Made by a program: the position numbers and the translations under genes. Below the pieces are notes generated by a model. That model did not search any database and was not told where the DNA came from. It was given only the letters and a program-made list of their open reading frames with translations. Positions 1 through 5,302 of a DNA stretch of 5,302 bases are shown piece after piece. Source of the DNA: an uncultured Collinsella sp. (lineage in GTDB: Bacteria; Actinomycetota; Coriobacteriia; Coriobacteriales; Coriobacteriaceae); the NCBI GenBank assembly GCA_900557505.1, contig USTC01000105.1, positions 1 to 5,302 on the forward strand. The letters are read 5' to 3'. Numbering within the stretch: the stretch's first letter is position 1; each line of letters opens with the position of its first letter.

Positions 1-378
1 AAGCCTGTCGAGTCGCGCCTGTTCCGGACATGGGAACCCCAAGAGGACCTGTGCGCAGTCTTCCGGACAGGTGACGCCACCGAAGCGGAAAGGCTTCTTG
101 ACGATTGGCTCCACCGTGCCGCCTACTGCAAGATAGCGAAGGTTGTCGCGGTCGAGAAGAAGGTCAGGCGCAGGCGCGACGACATTCTGCGTGCCGTATC
201 GCCGGACATCGGCAACGCGAGGGTCGAGTCGATCAACAACAAGATCAAGGTCACGGTGAAGATGGGCTACGGCTTCAGGAGCACAGACAACCTCTTGGCG
301 CTGCTGATGTTGAGATGTTCGGACGCGAAACCGCAACTGCCATGGAACCAAGCGACTTCGGTAAGAAAGGTAGCCTAG
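1..378 (+). CDS. ISL3-family transposase, C-terminal fragment (5' truncated by window edge)
   Basis: Frame 1 is open from the first base to a TAG at 376-378, giving 125 residues of the C-terminus of a DDE transposase. The diagnostic block is NARVESINNKIK (fragment residues 72-83) followed by MGYGFRSTDNLLALLML. This matches the ISL3 catalytic-core end, where the E of the R-V-E-S/G-x-N-N-K-I-K motif (fragment E76, codon 226-228) is the likely third catalytic acid of the DDE triad. Upstream lies the family's helical region with an acidic/tryptophan stretch (TWEPQEDL) and a basic KKVRRRRDD segment. The enzyme would cut and join the IS ends. About two thirds of the protein, with the zinc-finger/HTH N-terminus and the first two acidic residues, lies to the left. 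No frameshift is seen in this part, so the copy may be intact. Confidence 0.85.
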   Translation, partial: KPVESRLFRTWEPQEDLCAVFRTGDATEAERLLDDWLHRAAYCKIAKVVAVEKKVRRRRDDILRAVSPDIGNARVESINNKIKVTVKMGYGFRSTDNLLALLMLRCSDAKPQLPWNQATSVRKVA

Positions 379-395
379 CGACGAGACCCTCTAGC

Positions 396-414
396 CACAC
401 AAACTACCGGAGCC
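396..414. repeat. Probable right terminal inverted repeat of the ISL3 element
   Basis: The 19-bp stretch CACACAAACTACCGGAGCC lies 18 bp after the transposase stop. Read outward to inward on the other strand it begins GGCTCCGGTAGTTTGTGTG. This resembles known ISL3-family ends, which begin GGC and carry a GTTTGTGTG-like core. The left partner is outside the window, so the repeat cannot be confirmed here. Confidence 0.5.
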
Positions 415-564
415 TCAAATAGATCCTTATAAGCGATTCCCATTTTTTCCTTAAAGTACAGATGCTGTTTAACGCTATTGTTCTATCATTTCGCTCGGAC
501 AGATTTTACAGAGTCGCCGCTAATCATTCATGGAAAGCGCCCTATGCGACCTACCTCCGCCTAA

Positions 565-1380
565 TTATTCCCCGCGCTCCTCATACCCGCGCTCGAGCTT
601 CTTCCCAAGCTCCGCAGCGCAGCGCCTCGTTTCCTCGGCAAACAAGCCATCGATGGCCCTGTCGATCCGCGTGCAAGCCTGCCGGTGTTCGTCCTTCCAG
701 GACAGGTTGAGCCCCAAACTCGCATCCCAATAGCCGCCGAGCTTGGCGTTAATCACTTCCTCGGGATACAGCACGTCGCGGCGAACGCCTTCAACCGCAT
801 CGTCCTCGTCCATATCACAGGCCGCATCGCCCTGCTCAAGGCACTTGCGCAGCTCCTTCTGCTCCCGGATGCTGTCCAGCACGCGAACGCACACCACAGC
901 CAAAAAGCGATAGCGTTCGCACAGATCCCACTCGCCGCCGAGCCATACACGATAGCCCAGCATCTCGCTCGCGGGCTCATCGTCCATCAGGAGCAATTCA
1001 CACGGACGCTCATTGGCGAGCGCACCCTCCCCCAGCCTTTTCACGCCGTCGCGCATAAAGATGCACGGCTCCACGTCGTAATAGCCAAAGCCGTGGCCTG
1101 CACCACAGCAATTGATGGCGTGCTTGGGCAGCAGGACGATCTTGTCGCTGGGCTCGGGGTCAATCTTGCGCAGCTTTTTGACCTTGCGACGGGCGCGCTT
1201 TAAGCCGTGCTCGCTATCGCCACGGCCGCGGCCACGGCCGCCTGCCTTGCCGGCGTACCGCAGGGCGATCTCGCCTGCTACCGCACCTCGCTCCACCGCG
1301 CACAACCGGTCCATCGTCCAGCGCGGACGGCATAGCTCTTGTGCAGCAGTACCACCATCGGCAAGGTGTACCATGCCCAC
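565..1380 (-). CDS. Hypothetical acidic/cysteine-containing protein, family not recognised
   Basis: A 271-residue frame opens at GTG 1380 directly after an in-frame TAG and ends at TAA 565-567. I do not recognise a family. Visible features are a Gly-Arg run (GGRGRGRG, about residues 47-54), a basic segment KRARRKVKKLRK, a CCGAGHGFGYYDVEPC block with clustered Cys/His that could bind metal, acidic stretches (LLLMDDEPAS, DMDEDDAVEG), and a charged helical C-terminus. No signal peptide or convincing membrane helix is seen. Third-position G/C is strong from about ATG 1314 inward but weak before it, so 1314 (249 residues) may be the real start. No strong ribosome binding site supports 1380, 1374 or 1314. 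It lies 85 bp downstream of the Abi_2 gene on the same strand and may share its transcript. The opposite-strand frame looks like a shadow. Confidence 0.6.
   Translation of the reverse strand: MGMVHLADGGTAAQELCRPRWTMDRLCAVERGAVAGEIALRYAGKAGGRGRGRGDSEHGLKRARRKVKKLRKIDPEPSDKIVLLPKHAINCCGAGHGFGYYDVEPCIFMRDGVKRLGEGALANERPCELLLMDDEPASEMLGYRVWLGGEWDLCERYRFLAVVCVRVLDSIREQKELRKCLEQGDAACDMDEDDAVEGVRRDVLYPEEVINAKLGGYWDASLGLNLSWKDEHRQACTRIDRAIDGLFAEETRRCAAELGKKLERGYEERGE
1219..1242. repeat. Two-copy 12-bp tandem repeat (Gly-Arg codons)
   Basis: GCCACGGCCGCG is followed immediately by GCCACGGCCGCC, matching at 11 of 12 positions. On the minus strand it encodes the GRGRGRG stretch of the hypothetical protein. 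The copy number could vary between strains by slippage without shifting the frame. Confidence 0.6.
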
Positions 1381-1465
1381 CGGCTAACCCATCCCAACGG
1401 CCTGCCTGCAGTCGCTACGAAGGCCACCTTGCCGCCATGAGCGCGACAACCGCTGCACCCCAGCC

Positions 1466-2426
1466 CTATTCGTCCGAAGGCACCGCCGCAGCGGGCAGAT
1501 ACGGCTCCCAAAGCGGGCATCCCTGCCAACCCTCCGCGAACCCCATGCGGCGCAACTCGTCGGGATCCAGCCTGTCCAGCAGCTCAAACAAGCGTGTGCG
1601 CCAGCCCGTCTCGGGGGCGATACGCTCCAGCAGGTAACTCAGGATGGTGAGTATGCCGAACATGTTGTCCGGCCGCGCCTGGTACGGCTCGTGCCACTCT
1701 GGATACTTCGACTTGGTGGGGATGGTCGGCCTGGCGCCAAACCCTCTGTTCCACAGGCGGCCATGGTGTGCGCATATGTTGCGAGCGGTGTTGATGGCCA
1801 CGAGCCACGACTTCAACACGCGCGACGACACGCCCAGGTCCCCAGAGATTCTGTTCCTGATGTCAACCGACGCGCCGTTGTAGAGGCGAAGCATCGTGCC
1901 GAAGTCCATCAGGTTCACGAGAATCCAGTAGGGCGGCAGGTCATGCGCGTCGCCGTAGGCCTCCTTGAAGTGGATGGCGGAGGGTTCACGCGAGCGGTCA
2001 AGCTCCTCGGTGCATCGTTCGATGAACTCGCTGTACGCATCGCCCTCGAGGCGCGGGAGATTCTCGCGGTCGAAGAAGCCAAACGCTCCGGTCTTGCCCG
2101 CGAGCTCATAGGCCAGCTGCGTGCGGAAGTACACCTCGACGCGCTCGATGGCGTCCAAGACAATGAGCCTGAACTGCCTGTCGAAGGTATAGAGCTTCCA
2201 GATCTGGTCGAATGTCGTGCCCTCGACGAAACGCTCGTCCTTGTCGCCGTCCTCGTCTGCCTCTGGCTTGCGCTTGAAGATGTACCAGTAGCCGCTCAGG
2301 CGGTAATAGCCAACGTTTGCGAGGTGAGCGATAAGGTCATCGCGGTCTGCCACCAGGCCGCGCTCGACTATGAGCAGGTCGGCCTGCTCCTCGAAGGTCA
2401 GCCAGGGCTTCTTGTATTCCCCCCAT
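1466..2426 (-). CDS. Abi_2 (AbiD/AbiF-type) HEPN abortive-infection protein, start disrupted by a one-base frameshift
   Basis: The body is a continuous frame from at least GTG 2353 to TAG 1466-1468 (295 residues from that GTG). It carries Abi_2 landmarks: YYRLSGYWYIFKR near the N-terminus, DAIERVEVYFRTQLAYEL, LPPYWILVNLMDFG, and the HEPN ribonuclease signature R-x4-H in NTARNICAHHGRLWNR (R191 and H196 counted from GTG 2353). Abi_2 proteins are cytoplasmic RNA-cleaving toxins of phage-exclusion systems. The true N-terminus lies upstream: codons 2354-2425 in the same frame encode WGEYKKPWLTFEEQADLL..., typical of the family, but no ATG, GTG or TTG is in frame there back to the TAA at 2498-2500. 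ATG 2426 is one base out of frame. Removing one G from the run 2419-2424 gives MGEYKKPWLTF and a protein of about 319 residues. As read, only a truncated form from GTG 2353 or a CTG start could be made. The gene may be inactive, phase-switched, or a sequencing error. Confidence 0.85.
2419..2424 (-). repeat. G6 homopolymer at the Abi_2 start, frame-breaking
   Basis: Six G on the minus strand include the G of ATG 2426. With six, ATG 2426 reads MGGIQEAL and meets TGA at 2339-2337, and ATG 2448 reads MHRAQKHHGG and also stops early. With five G, ATG 2426 joins the Abi_2 frame. With seven, ATG 2448 joins it. Six is the only length among these three that leaves no ATG connected. Confidence 0.8.
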
Positions 2427-2522
2427 GGTGCTTCTGTGCTCGATGCATAAAAGAAGACCCGCCAGTGTGCATGCTCGAGAGCAGAGGCCGGGCGGGTTTA
2501 CTAAGGTCATTTTACCGCAGTC
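2427..2522 (-). ncRNA. Candidate structured leader RNA upstream of the Abi_2 gene (abiF-RNA-like)
   Basis: AbiF-type genes are known to be preceded by a structured RNA on the same strand. Here, on the minus strand, a perfect 7-bp stem forms between ACCCGCC (2497-2491) and GGCGGGT (2463-2457), followed by the T-rich CTTCTTTT. The 27-nt loop contains TCTGCTCTCGA (2485-2475). This can pair at 9 of 11 positions with TCGAGCACAGA (2443-2433) downstream of the stem, giving an H-type pseudoknot. The second arm lies just before ATG 2426 and covers the weak AGAAG ribosome binding site, so folding could limit translation. The stem plus T-run could instead be a terminator or attenuator. An in-frame ATG at 2510 also opens a 57-residue frame through this stretch ending at 2337, but its codon use is not gene-like. 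Boundaries are approximate and I could not compare with the published abiF RNA model. Confidence 0.4.
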
Positions 2523-2528
2523 GAAGCC

Positions 2529-2562
2529 ATTCTATACGGAACTCCACGAGGAAAGTTTGCAA
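2529..2562 (-). promoter_or_regulatory. Weak candidate promoter for the Abi_2 leader
   Basis: On the minus strand a good -10-like TATAGAAT lies at 2536-2529. The best -35 candidate, TTGCAA at 2562-2557, is 20 bp upstream, which is long for a sigma-70 type promoter. Transcription would start near 2522, giving a leader of about 96 nt that contains the whole structured region. Confidence 0.25.
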
Positions 2563-2564
2563 AC
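2555..2564. promoter_or_regulatory. Perfect palindrome GTTTGCAAAC, possible operator
   Basis: A 10-bp perfect palindrome in the divergent intergenic region overlaps the possible -35 element of the minus-strand promoter. It may bind a dimeric regulator. No second copy was seen in the window. Confidence 0.25.
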
Positions 2565-2621
2565 GGCCGCCTCCCTTGAATATCAACTTCATCCCACCCA
2601 AAAACTCATCCAACATTAATC

Positions 2622-2649
2622 TTGGCTCAAGAATCGCTTAATCTATAAC
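2622..2649 (+). promoter_or_regulatory. Candidate sigma-70-type promoter of the DUF4342/two-component operon
   Basis: TTGGCT (2622-2627) and TATAAC (2644-2649) are separated by 16 bp, in an AT-rich patch just before the composition turns very GC-rich. The start point would be near 2656, leaving a GC-rich leader of about 110 nt before ATG 2768. A second -10-like TATAGA at 2656-2661 has no good -35 partner. Confidence 0.4.
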
Positions 2650-2678
2650 CTGCACTATAGAGTTCGACCAAGGGCGGG

Positions 2679-2737
2679 GCGGCGCCGCGCAACGCAGACC
2701 GCCGAACGCAACGCTCGCGCCCGGGCAGATCGCCCGG
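2679..2737 (+). other. GC-rich 5' leader with a palindrome and a small hairpin
   Basis: The untranslated leader contains a perfect palindrome GCGGCGCCGC (2679-2688) and a 6-bp hairpin, CCGGGC (2721-2726), loop AGATC, GCCCGG (2732-2737). No T-run follows, so it is not an intrinsic terminator. It does not match a riboswitch I know. A role in message stability or translation is possible but not shown. Confidence 0.3.
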
Positions 2738-2754
2738 CGTCGCGCCCATCGAAC

Positions 2755-2761
2755 GAAAGGA
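2755..2761 (+). promoter_or_regulatory. Ribosome binding site of the DUF4342-like gene
   Basis: GAAAGGA sits 6 bp before ATG 2768, a good Shine-Dalgarno match that fixes this start. Confidence 0.7.
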
Positions 2762-2767
2762 CAGGTC

Positions 2768-3295
2768 ATGGACGACCTCGAAAAAGTTGAAACCATCCGC
2801 ACAAAGTGCAACGTGAGCTACACCGATGCCAAGGCCGCGCTCGACGCCGCCGACGGCAACGTTTTGGACGCCATCATTTGGCTCGATTCGCAGGGCAAGA
2901 CGCAGACCACATCGGCGCACGCCGCCACCGAGTCCGTGCCGGTCGATGAGCCCTCGGCCGAGATGGTCGCCGCGCAGGCAGCCTACGAGAAGTCGAGCGA
3001 AAAGACCGACTTCTCCAAGAAGATGGACAGCGTGTGGGAGTACCTCAAAAAGCTCTTCCGCCTGAGCCTGGACACCAAGTTTATCGCCACGCGCCGCGAT
3101 GCGATCATCCTCAACATCCCCATCCTGATCCCCATCATCGCCCTGTTTGCCTGGGGCGCTACGATTTGGCTGATGCTGATTGGCCTGTTCTTTGGCATGC
3201 GCGACGGCGACGTGCCCGGCAGCATCAACAACCTTATGAATCACGCCGCCGACGCCGCGGACGACATCAAGCAAAATCTGAACGACGACAAGTAA
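2768..3295 (+). CDS. DUF4342-like membrane protein with UBA-like N-terminus
   Basis: This 175-residue protein has a clear start (ATG 2768 with a GAAAGGA site) and ends at TAA 3293-3295. Residues about 5-41 (VETIRTKCNVSYTDAKAALD, then DGNVLDAIIWLD) form a UBA/TS-N-like three-helix fold, as in the EF-Ts N-terminus. Residues about 42-80 are a polar Ala/Ser/Glu linker. From about 83 a DUF4342-type module follows: an amphipathic basic helix (KKMDSVWEYLKKLFR), then a hydrophobic stretch at about 112-143 (AIILNIPILIPIIALFAWG and WLMLIGLFFG) that could form one long or two short membrane helices. The tail is acidic and polar. There is no signal peptide, so the N-terminus should face the cytoplasm. 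DUF4342 has no established biochemical function to my knowledge. The gene leads an operon, 18 bp before the response regulator, so it may be an accessory or target of that two-component system. Confidence 0.85.
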   Translation: MDDLEKVETIRTKCNVSYTDAKAALDAADGNVLDAIIWLDSQGKTQTTSAHAATESVPVDEPSAEMVAAQAAYEKSSEKTDFSKKMDSVWEYLKKLFRLSLDTKFIATRRDAIILNIPILIPIIALFAWGATIWLMLIGLFFGMRDGDVPGSINNLMNHAADAADDIKQNLNDDK

Positions 3296-3313
3296 TCGCA
3301 GACGGGGGCACAC

Positions 3314-4081
3314 ATGGCACGGATCCTGATCGTAGAGGACGAGGAGAAAATCGCCCGCTTTGTGACGCTCGAGCTGGAGCACGAGGGCTACCAGGTGGAG
3401 CACGCCGCTGACGGCCGCACCGCCGTGGACCTGGCGCTGGAGCGCGACTACGATCTGATTCTGCTCGATGTGCTGTTGCCACAGCTCAACGGCATGGAGG
3501 TCCTGCGGCGTGTCCGCAAGCACAAGGATGTGCCGGTGATTATGGTCACCGCGCGAGATGCCGTGATGGACAAGGTGGCCGGGCTCGATGCCGGCGCCGA
3601 CGATTACCTGACCAAGCCGTTTGCGATTGAGGAGTTGTTCGCACGGATCCGCGTTGCGCTGAAGCGCTCGGAGGCCGTGCGGGCGGCTTCGGGCGTTGGC
3701 GGCGTTGGGGCCGGGGAGGGCGCTACGGGTGCCGCTGCGATACCCCCGGCTGGAGACTCGGCCAAGACCTCAGCCGCGCCCTCCCCCGCCGCGCTCACCG
3801 TGGGTTCGGTCGCGCTCGATCCCGACCGCCGCGAAGTCACGGTCGGCGGCTCGCCCATCGTGCTGACCGCCCGCGAGTTCGACGTCCTCCTGCTTATGGC
3901 ACATGCCGGCACCGTGCTCACGCGCGAGCGCATTGCGCACGAGGCGCTGGGCTACGAATACGTGGGCGACACCAACAACGTCGACGTGCACATCGCGCAC
4001 CTGCGCGCCAAGATCGAGGACGCCGGCGGTGCCCGCATCATCCAGACCGTGCGCGGGGTGGGCTATGTCTGCCGCACGTAA
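3314..4081 (+). CDS. OmpR/PhoB-family DNA-binding response regulator with an extended linker
   Basis: This 255-residue cytoplasmic transcription factor has a receiver domain at residues 1-118 with the acidic pocket E8/D9, phosphoacceptor D52 (LILLDVLLP), T79 and conserved K101 (TKPF). A winged-helix domain spans about 161-255, with LTAREFDVLLLM, the recognition-helix region NNVDVHIAHLRAKI and the terminal hairpin IIQTVRGVGYVCR typical of OmpR regulators. It would be phosphorylated by the kinase encoded next and bind direct-repeat DNA. The linker at about 120-159 is roughly 40 residues of Ala, Gly, Pro and Ser, clearly longer than the usual short OmpR linker. The start ATG 3314 follows a GGGGG run (3304-3308) 5 bp upstream. 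The stop overlaps the kinase start by 17 bp, implying coupled translation. The specific regulon cannot be told from sequence. Confidence 0.93.
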   Translation: MARILIVEDEEKIARFVTLELEHEGYQVEHAADGRTAVDLALERDYDLILLDVLLPQLNGMEVLRRVRKHKDVPVIMVTARDAVMDKVAGLDAGADDYLTKPFAIEELFARIRVALKRSEAVRAASGVGGVGAGEGATGAAAIPPAGDSAKTSAAPSPAALTVGSVALDPDRREVTVGGSPIVLTAREFDVLLLMAHAGTVLTRERIAHEALGYEYVGDTNNVDVHIAHLRAKIEDAGGARIIQTVRGVGYVCRT

Positions 4082-5302
4082 CGCCGAGGCCAAGCGCGTC
4101 ACCTCCATCGCCCGCGCCATCAACTGGAGCTATATGTGGCGCCGCCTGATGAGCTACGTCTGGCTCGATCTGTTGCTGGTGGTGATTGCGGCGGCGATCC
4201 TCGTCTATGGATACAACCAGACACTGCCCGACAGCGCGTTTACCGCAGGATGGATCCCCGGCGCCACCGTTCGCGGCATGTCGCTGAAGCCCGCGCGCGG
4301 CTGGGACCTGACAACGCTCACCTATACCGTCGAGCTTGCGCGTACCACCAAGACCTTCCCCCTCGCGCAGGACCTCATCGCACTTTGGCCCCTCTATATC
4401 GTTGTTGTAGGTTGGCAGGTCATCAGCATGCTCGATATGCTCGGCGGCGCTCGCCGTGTGCGCCGCACCATGGCGCCGCTCAACGACCTGGCCCTGCGCG
4501 TGGACGAGCTCGGCCGCATGCAGCTCTCCGGCGGCAAGATGGAAACGCTGGAGCAAGCCATCGAGCGCGCGAGCGTCGACTCGCCGAGCGTCACCACCGG
4601 CGACGCCGACCTGGCAAGCATCGAGGTCGCACTCAACCGCCTGCTGCGCCAGATGCAAGAGGCCAAGCTGCAGCAGATGCGCTTTGTCAACGATGCAAGC
4701 CACGAGCTGCGCACGCCCATCGCGGTGATTCAGGGCTACGTGAACATGCTCGACCGCTGGGGCAAAGACGACCCGGACGTGCTGGCGGAATCCATCGCGT
4801 CCCTCAAGGCCGAAAGCGAGCACATGCAGGAGCTCGTGGAGCAGCTGCTGTTTTTGGCGCGCGGCGATGCCGGGCGCACGGTCCTGCGGCGTGCGCATAC
4901 CAACCTGGCTGCACTGGTCGGCGAGGTTTGCGAAGAATCGCAGATGATCGATGCCGGGCACACGTATCGGCTGGCCTTTGACGCTGCGCTTATCAGCGAC
5001 CCGCGCTGCGACGCGCCCGTCGACGTGGCGCTCGTGAAGCAGGCTCTGCGCGTGATCGTGCAAAACGCCGCCAAGTATTCGGACGCGGGCACGCCCATCT
5101 CGTTTGGCGTAGCGCCGGATGCGGGCACGGGCACGATCGACATAAGCGTTGAGGACGAGGGCATCGGCATGAACCAGGAATCCGCAGCTCACGCGTTCGA
5201 GCGGTTCTACCGTGCCGACAACGCGCGCGATGCCGGCGCACAGGGTTCGGGTCTGGGGCTTGCGATCGCCAAGTGGATCGTCGACAGCCACGGCGGCGTC
5301 AT
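4065..5302 (+). CDS. HisKA-type sensor histidine kinase, 3' truncated by window edge
   Basis: The frame from ATG 4065 stays open to the window end (412 full codons). A GGGGTGG site (4055-4061) precedes the start. The first membrane helix is about residues 33-50 and the second about 104-125, enclosing a short extracytoplasmic loop of about 50 residues, too small for a PAS or Cache sensor. A HAMP-like helical linker (about 130-200) leads to the H-box NDASHELRTPIAVIQGY with phosphoacceptor H213. The N-box QNAAKYS (N334), G1 box DEGIGM (D364), F-box FERFYRAD (378-385) and G2 box GSGLGLAI (394-401) complete the ATP-binding domain. Only the last few dozen residues are missing. It should autophosphorylate and transfer phosphate to the upstream regulator. 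The stimulus is unknown, and the small loop fits an envelope- or membrane-state sensor, possibly assisted by the DUF4342-like protein. Confidence 0.93.
   Translation, partial: MSAARNAEAKRVTSIARAINWSYMWRRLMSYVWLDLLLVVIAAAILVYGYNQTLPDSAFTAGWIPGATVRGMSLKPARGWDLTTLTYTVELARTTKTFPLAQDLIALWPLYIVVVGWQVISMLDMLGGARRVRRTMAPLNDLALRVDELGRMQLSGGKMETLEQAIERASVDSPSVTTGDADLASIEVALNRLLRQMQEAKLQQMRFVNDASHELRTPIAVIQGYVNMLDRWGKDDPDVLAESIASLKAESEHMQELVEQLLFLARGDAGRTVLRRAHTNLAALVGEVCEESQMIDAGHTYRLAFDAALISDPRCDAPVDVALVKQALRVIVQNAAKYSDAGTPISFGVAPDAGTGTIDISVEDEGIGMNQESAAHAFERFYRADNARDAGAQGSGLGLAIAKWIVDSHGGV

Larger units (their letters stand above)
1..414 (+). mobile_element. 3' end of an ISL3-family insertion sequence (left part outside the window)
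   Basis: The element enters from the left edge and consists of the transposase C-terminus (1-378) followed by a short noncoding tail. The tail ends in a probable terminal inverted repeat, with the outer edge read as GGCTCC from the element's outside (reverse complement of 409-414). ISL3-family elements carry one transposase gene, have ends beginning GGC, and make 8-bp target duplications. If the element ends at 414, the first flanking octamer is TCAAATAG (415-422). The left end and the matching duplication are not visible, so the boundary is inferred. Composition becomes more AT-rich just outside it. Confidence 0.6.

Noticed and set aside
105..422. Plus-strand frame of 105 codons inside the transposase
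   Set aside because: It overlaps the transposase fragment in another frame, while frame 1 carries the conserved ISL3 motif.
415..564. AT-richer gap searched for a terminator, promoter or tRNA
   Set aside because: There is a T-run at about 446-451 but no GC-rich hairpin before it, no tRNA-like cloverleaf and no convincing promoter pair.
685..1203. Plus-strand open frame of 172 codons
   Set aside because: It reads as a shadow (rich in A, L, H, V) of the minus-strand hypothetical gene, with no ribosome binding site or recognisable motif.
2457..2497. Stem ACCCGCC/GGCGGGT with a T-rich tail as a plain intrinsic terminator
   Set aside because: The loop is long (27 nt) and the T-run is interrupted. 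Its place directly before the Abi_2 start and the possible pseudoknot fit a regulatory leader better, though a terminator or attenuator is not excluded.
1691..2641. Plus-strand open frame of 316 codons
   Set aside because: It is the mirror of the Abi_2 gene, which has a clear R-x4-H HEPN motif on the minus strand.
2627..3523. Minus-strand open frame of 298 codons
   Set aside because: It is antisense to the DUF4342-like gene and the receiver domain and spans their promoter. Low-complexity HVQ/G-rich composition marks it as a shadow.
4038..5291. Long minus-strand open frame of 417 codons
   Set aside because: It lies opposite the response regulator end and the histidine kinase, whose H, N, G1, F and G2 boxes are all in place on the plus strand. 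Its sequence is rich in H, V and A, as expected of a GC-rich antisense shadow.
1..5302. CRISPR array, tRNA or rRNA genes
   Set aside because: No regularly spaced repeats and no tRNA or rRNA signature sequences were seen on either strand.

Overview
The window is GC-rich (about 60 percent by eye) with strong G/C preference at third codon positions. It carries actinobacterial-style two-component genes, an Abi_2 gene and an ISL3-type transposase. This combination suggests a gut-type actinobacterium of the Coriobacteriia (Collinsella or a relative). The assignment is inferred from composition and protein style, not from a search.

Layout. (1) 1-414: the 3' end of an ISL3-family insertion sequence, made of the transposase C-terminus and a probable right terminal inverted repeat. 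Positions 415-564 are AT-richer and hold nothing I recognise. (2) 565-1380, minus strand: an unrecognised acidic hypothetical protein. (3) 1466-2426, minus strand: an Abi_2 (AbiD/AbiF-type) HEPN abortive-infection protein. Its frame does not connect to either nearby ATG because of a run of six G just after the natural start. (4) 2427-2767: a divergent intergenic region. On the minus side it holds a candidate structured leader RNA upstream of the Abi_2 gene, and on the plus side a promoter and a GC-rich 5' leader. (5) 2768-5302, plus strand: a tight three-gene operon encoding a small DUF4342-like membrane protein with a UBA-like N-terminus, an OmpR-type response regulator and an HisKA-type sensor kinase. 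The kinase runs off the window.

How the parts may work together. Positions 1-2550 look like an accessory patch (IS remnant, defence gene, orphan hypothetical) placed next to a chromosomal signalling operon. The most interesting unit is the Abi_2 HEPN protein with its upstream leader. AbiF-type proteins are known to occur with an upstream structured RNA, and this leader shows a 7-bp stem plus a possible pseudoknot reaching the Abi_2 start region. The G6 tract sits at the same junction. With five or seven G the reading frame would join an ATG to the Abi_2 body, and with six it joins neither, so the gene is either broken, switched off in this isolate, or misread in sequencing.
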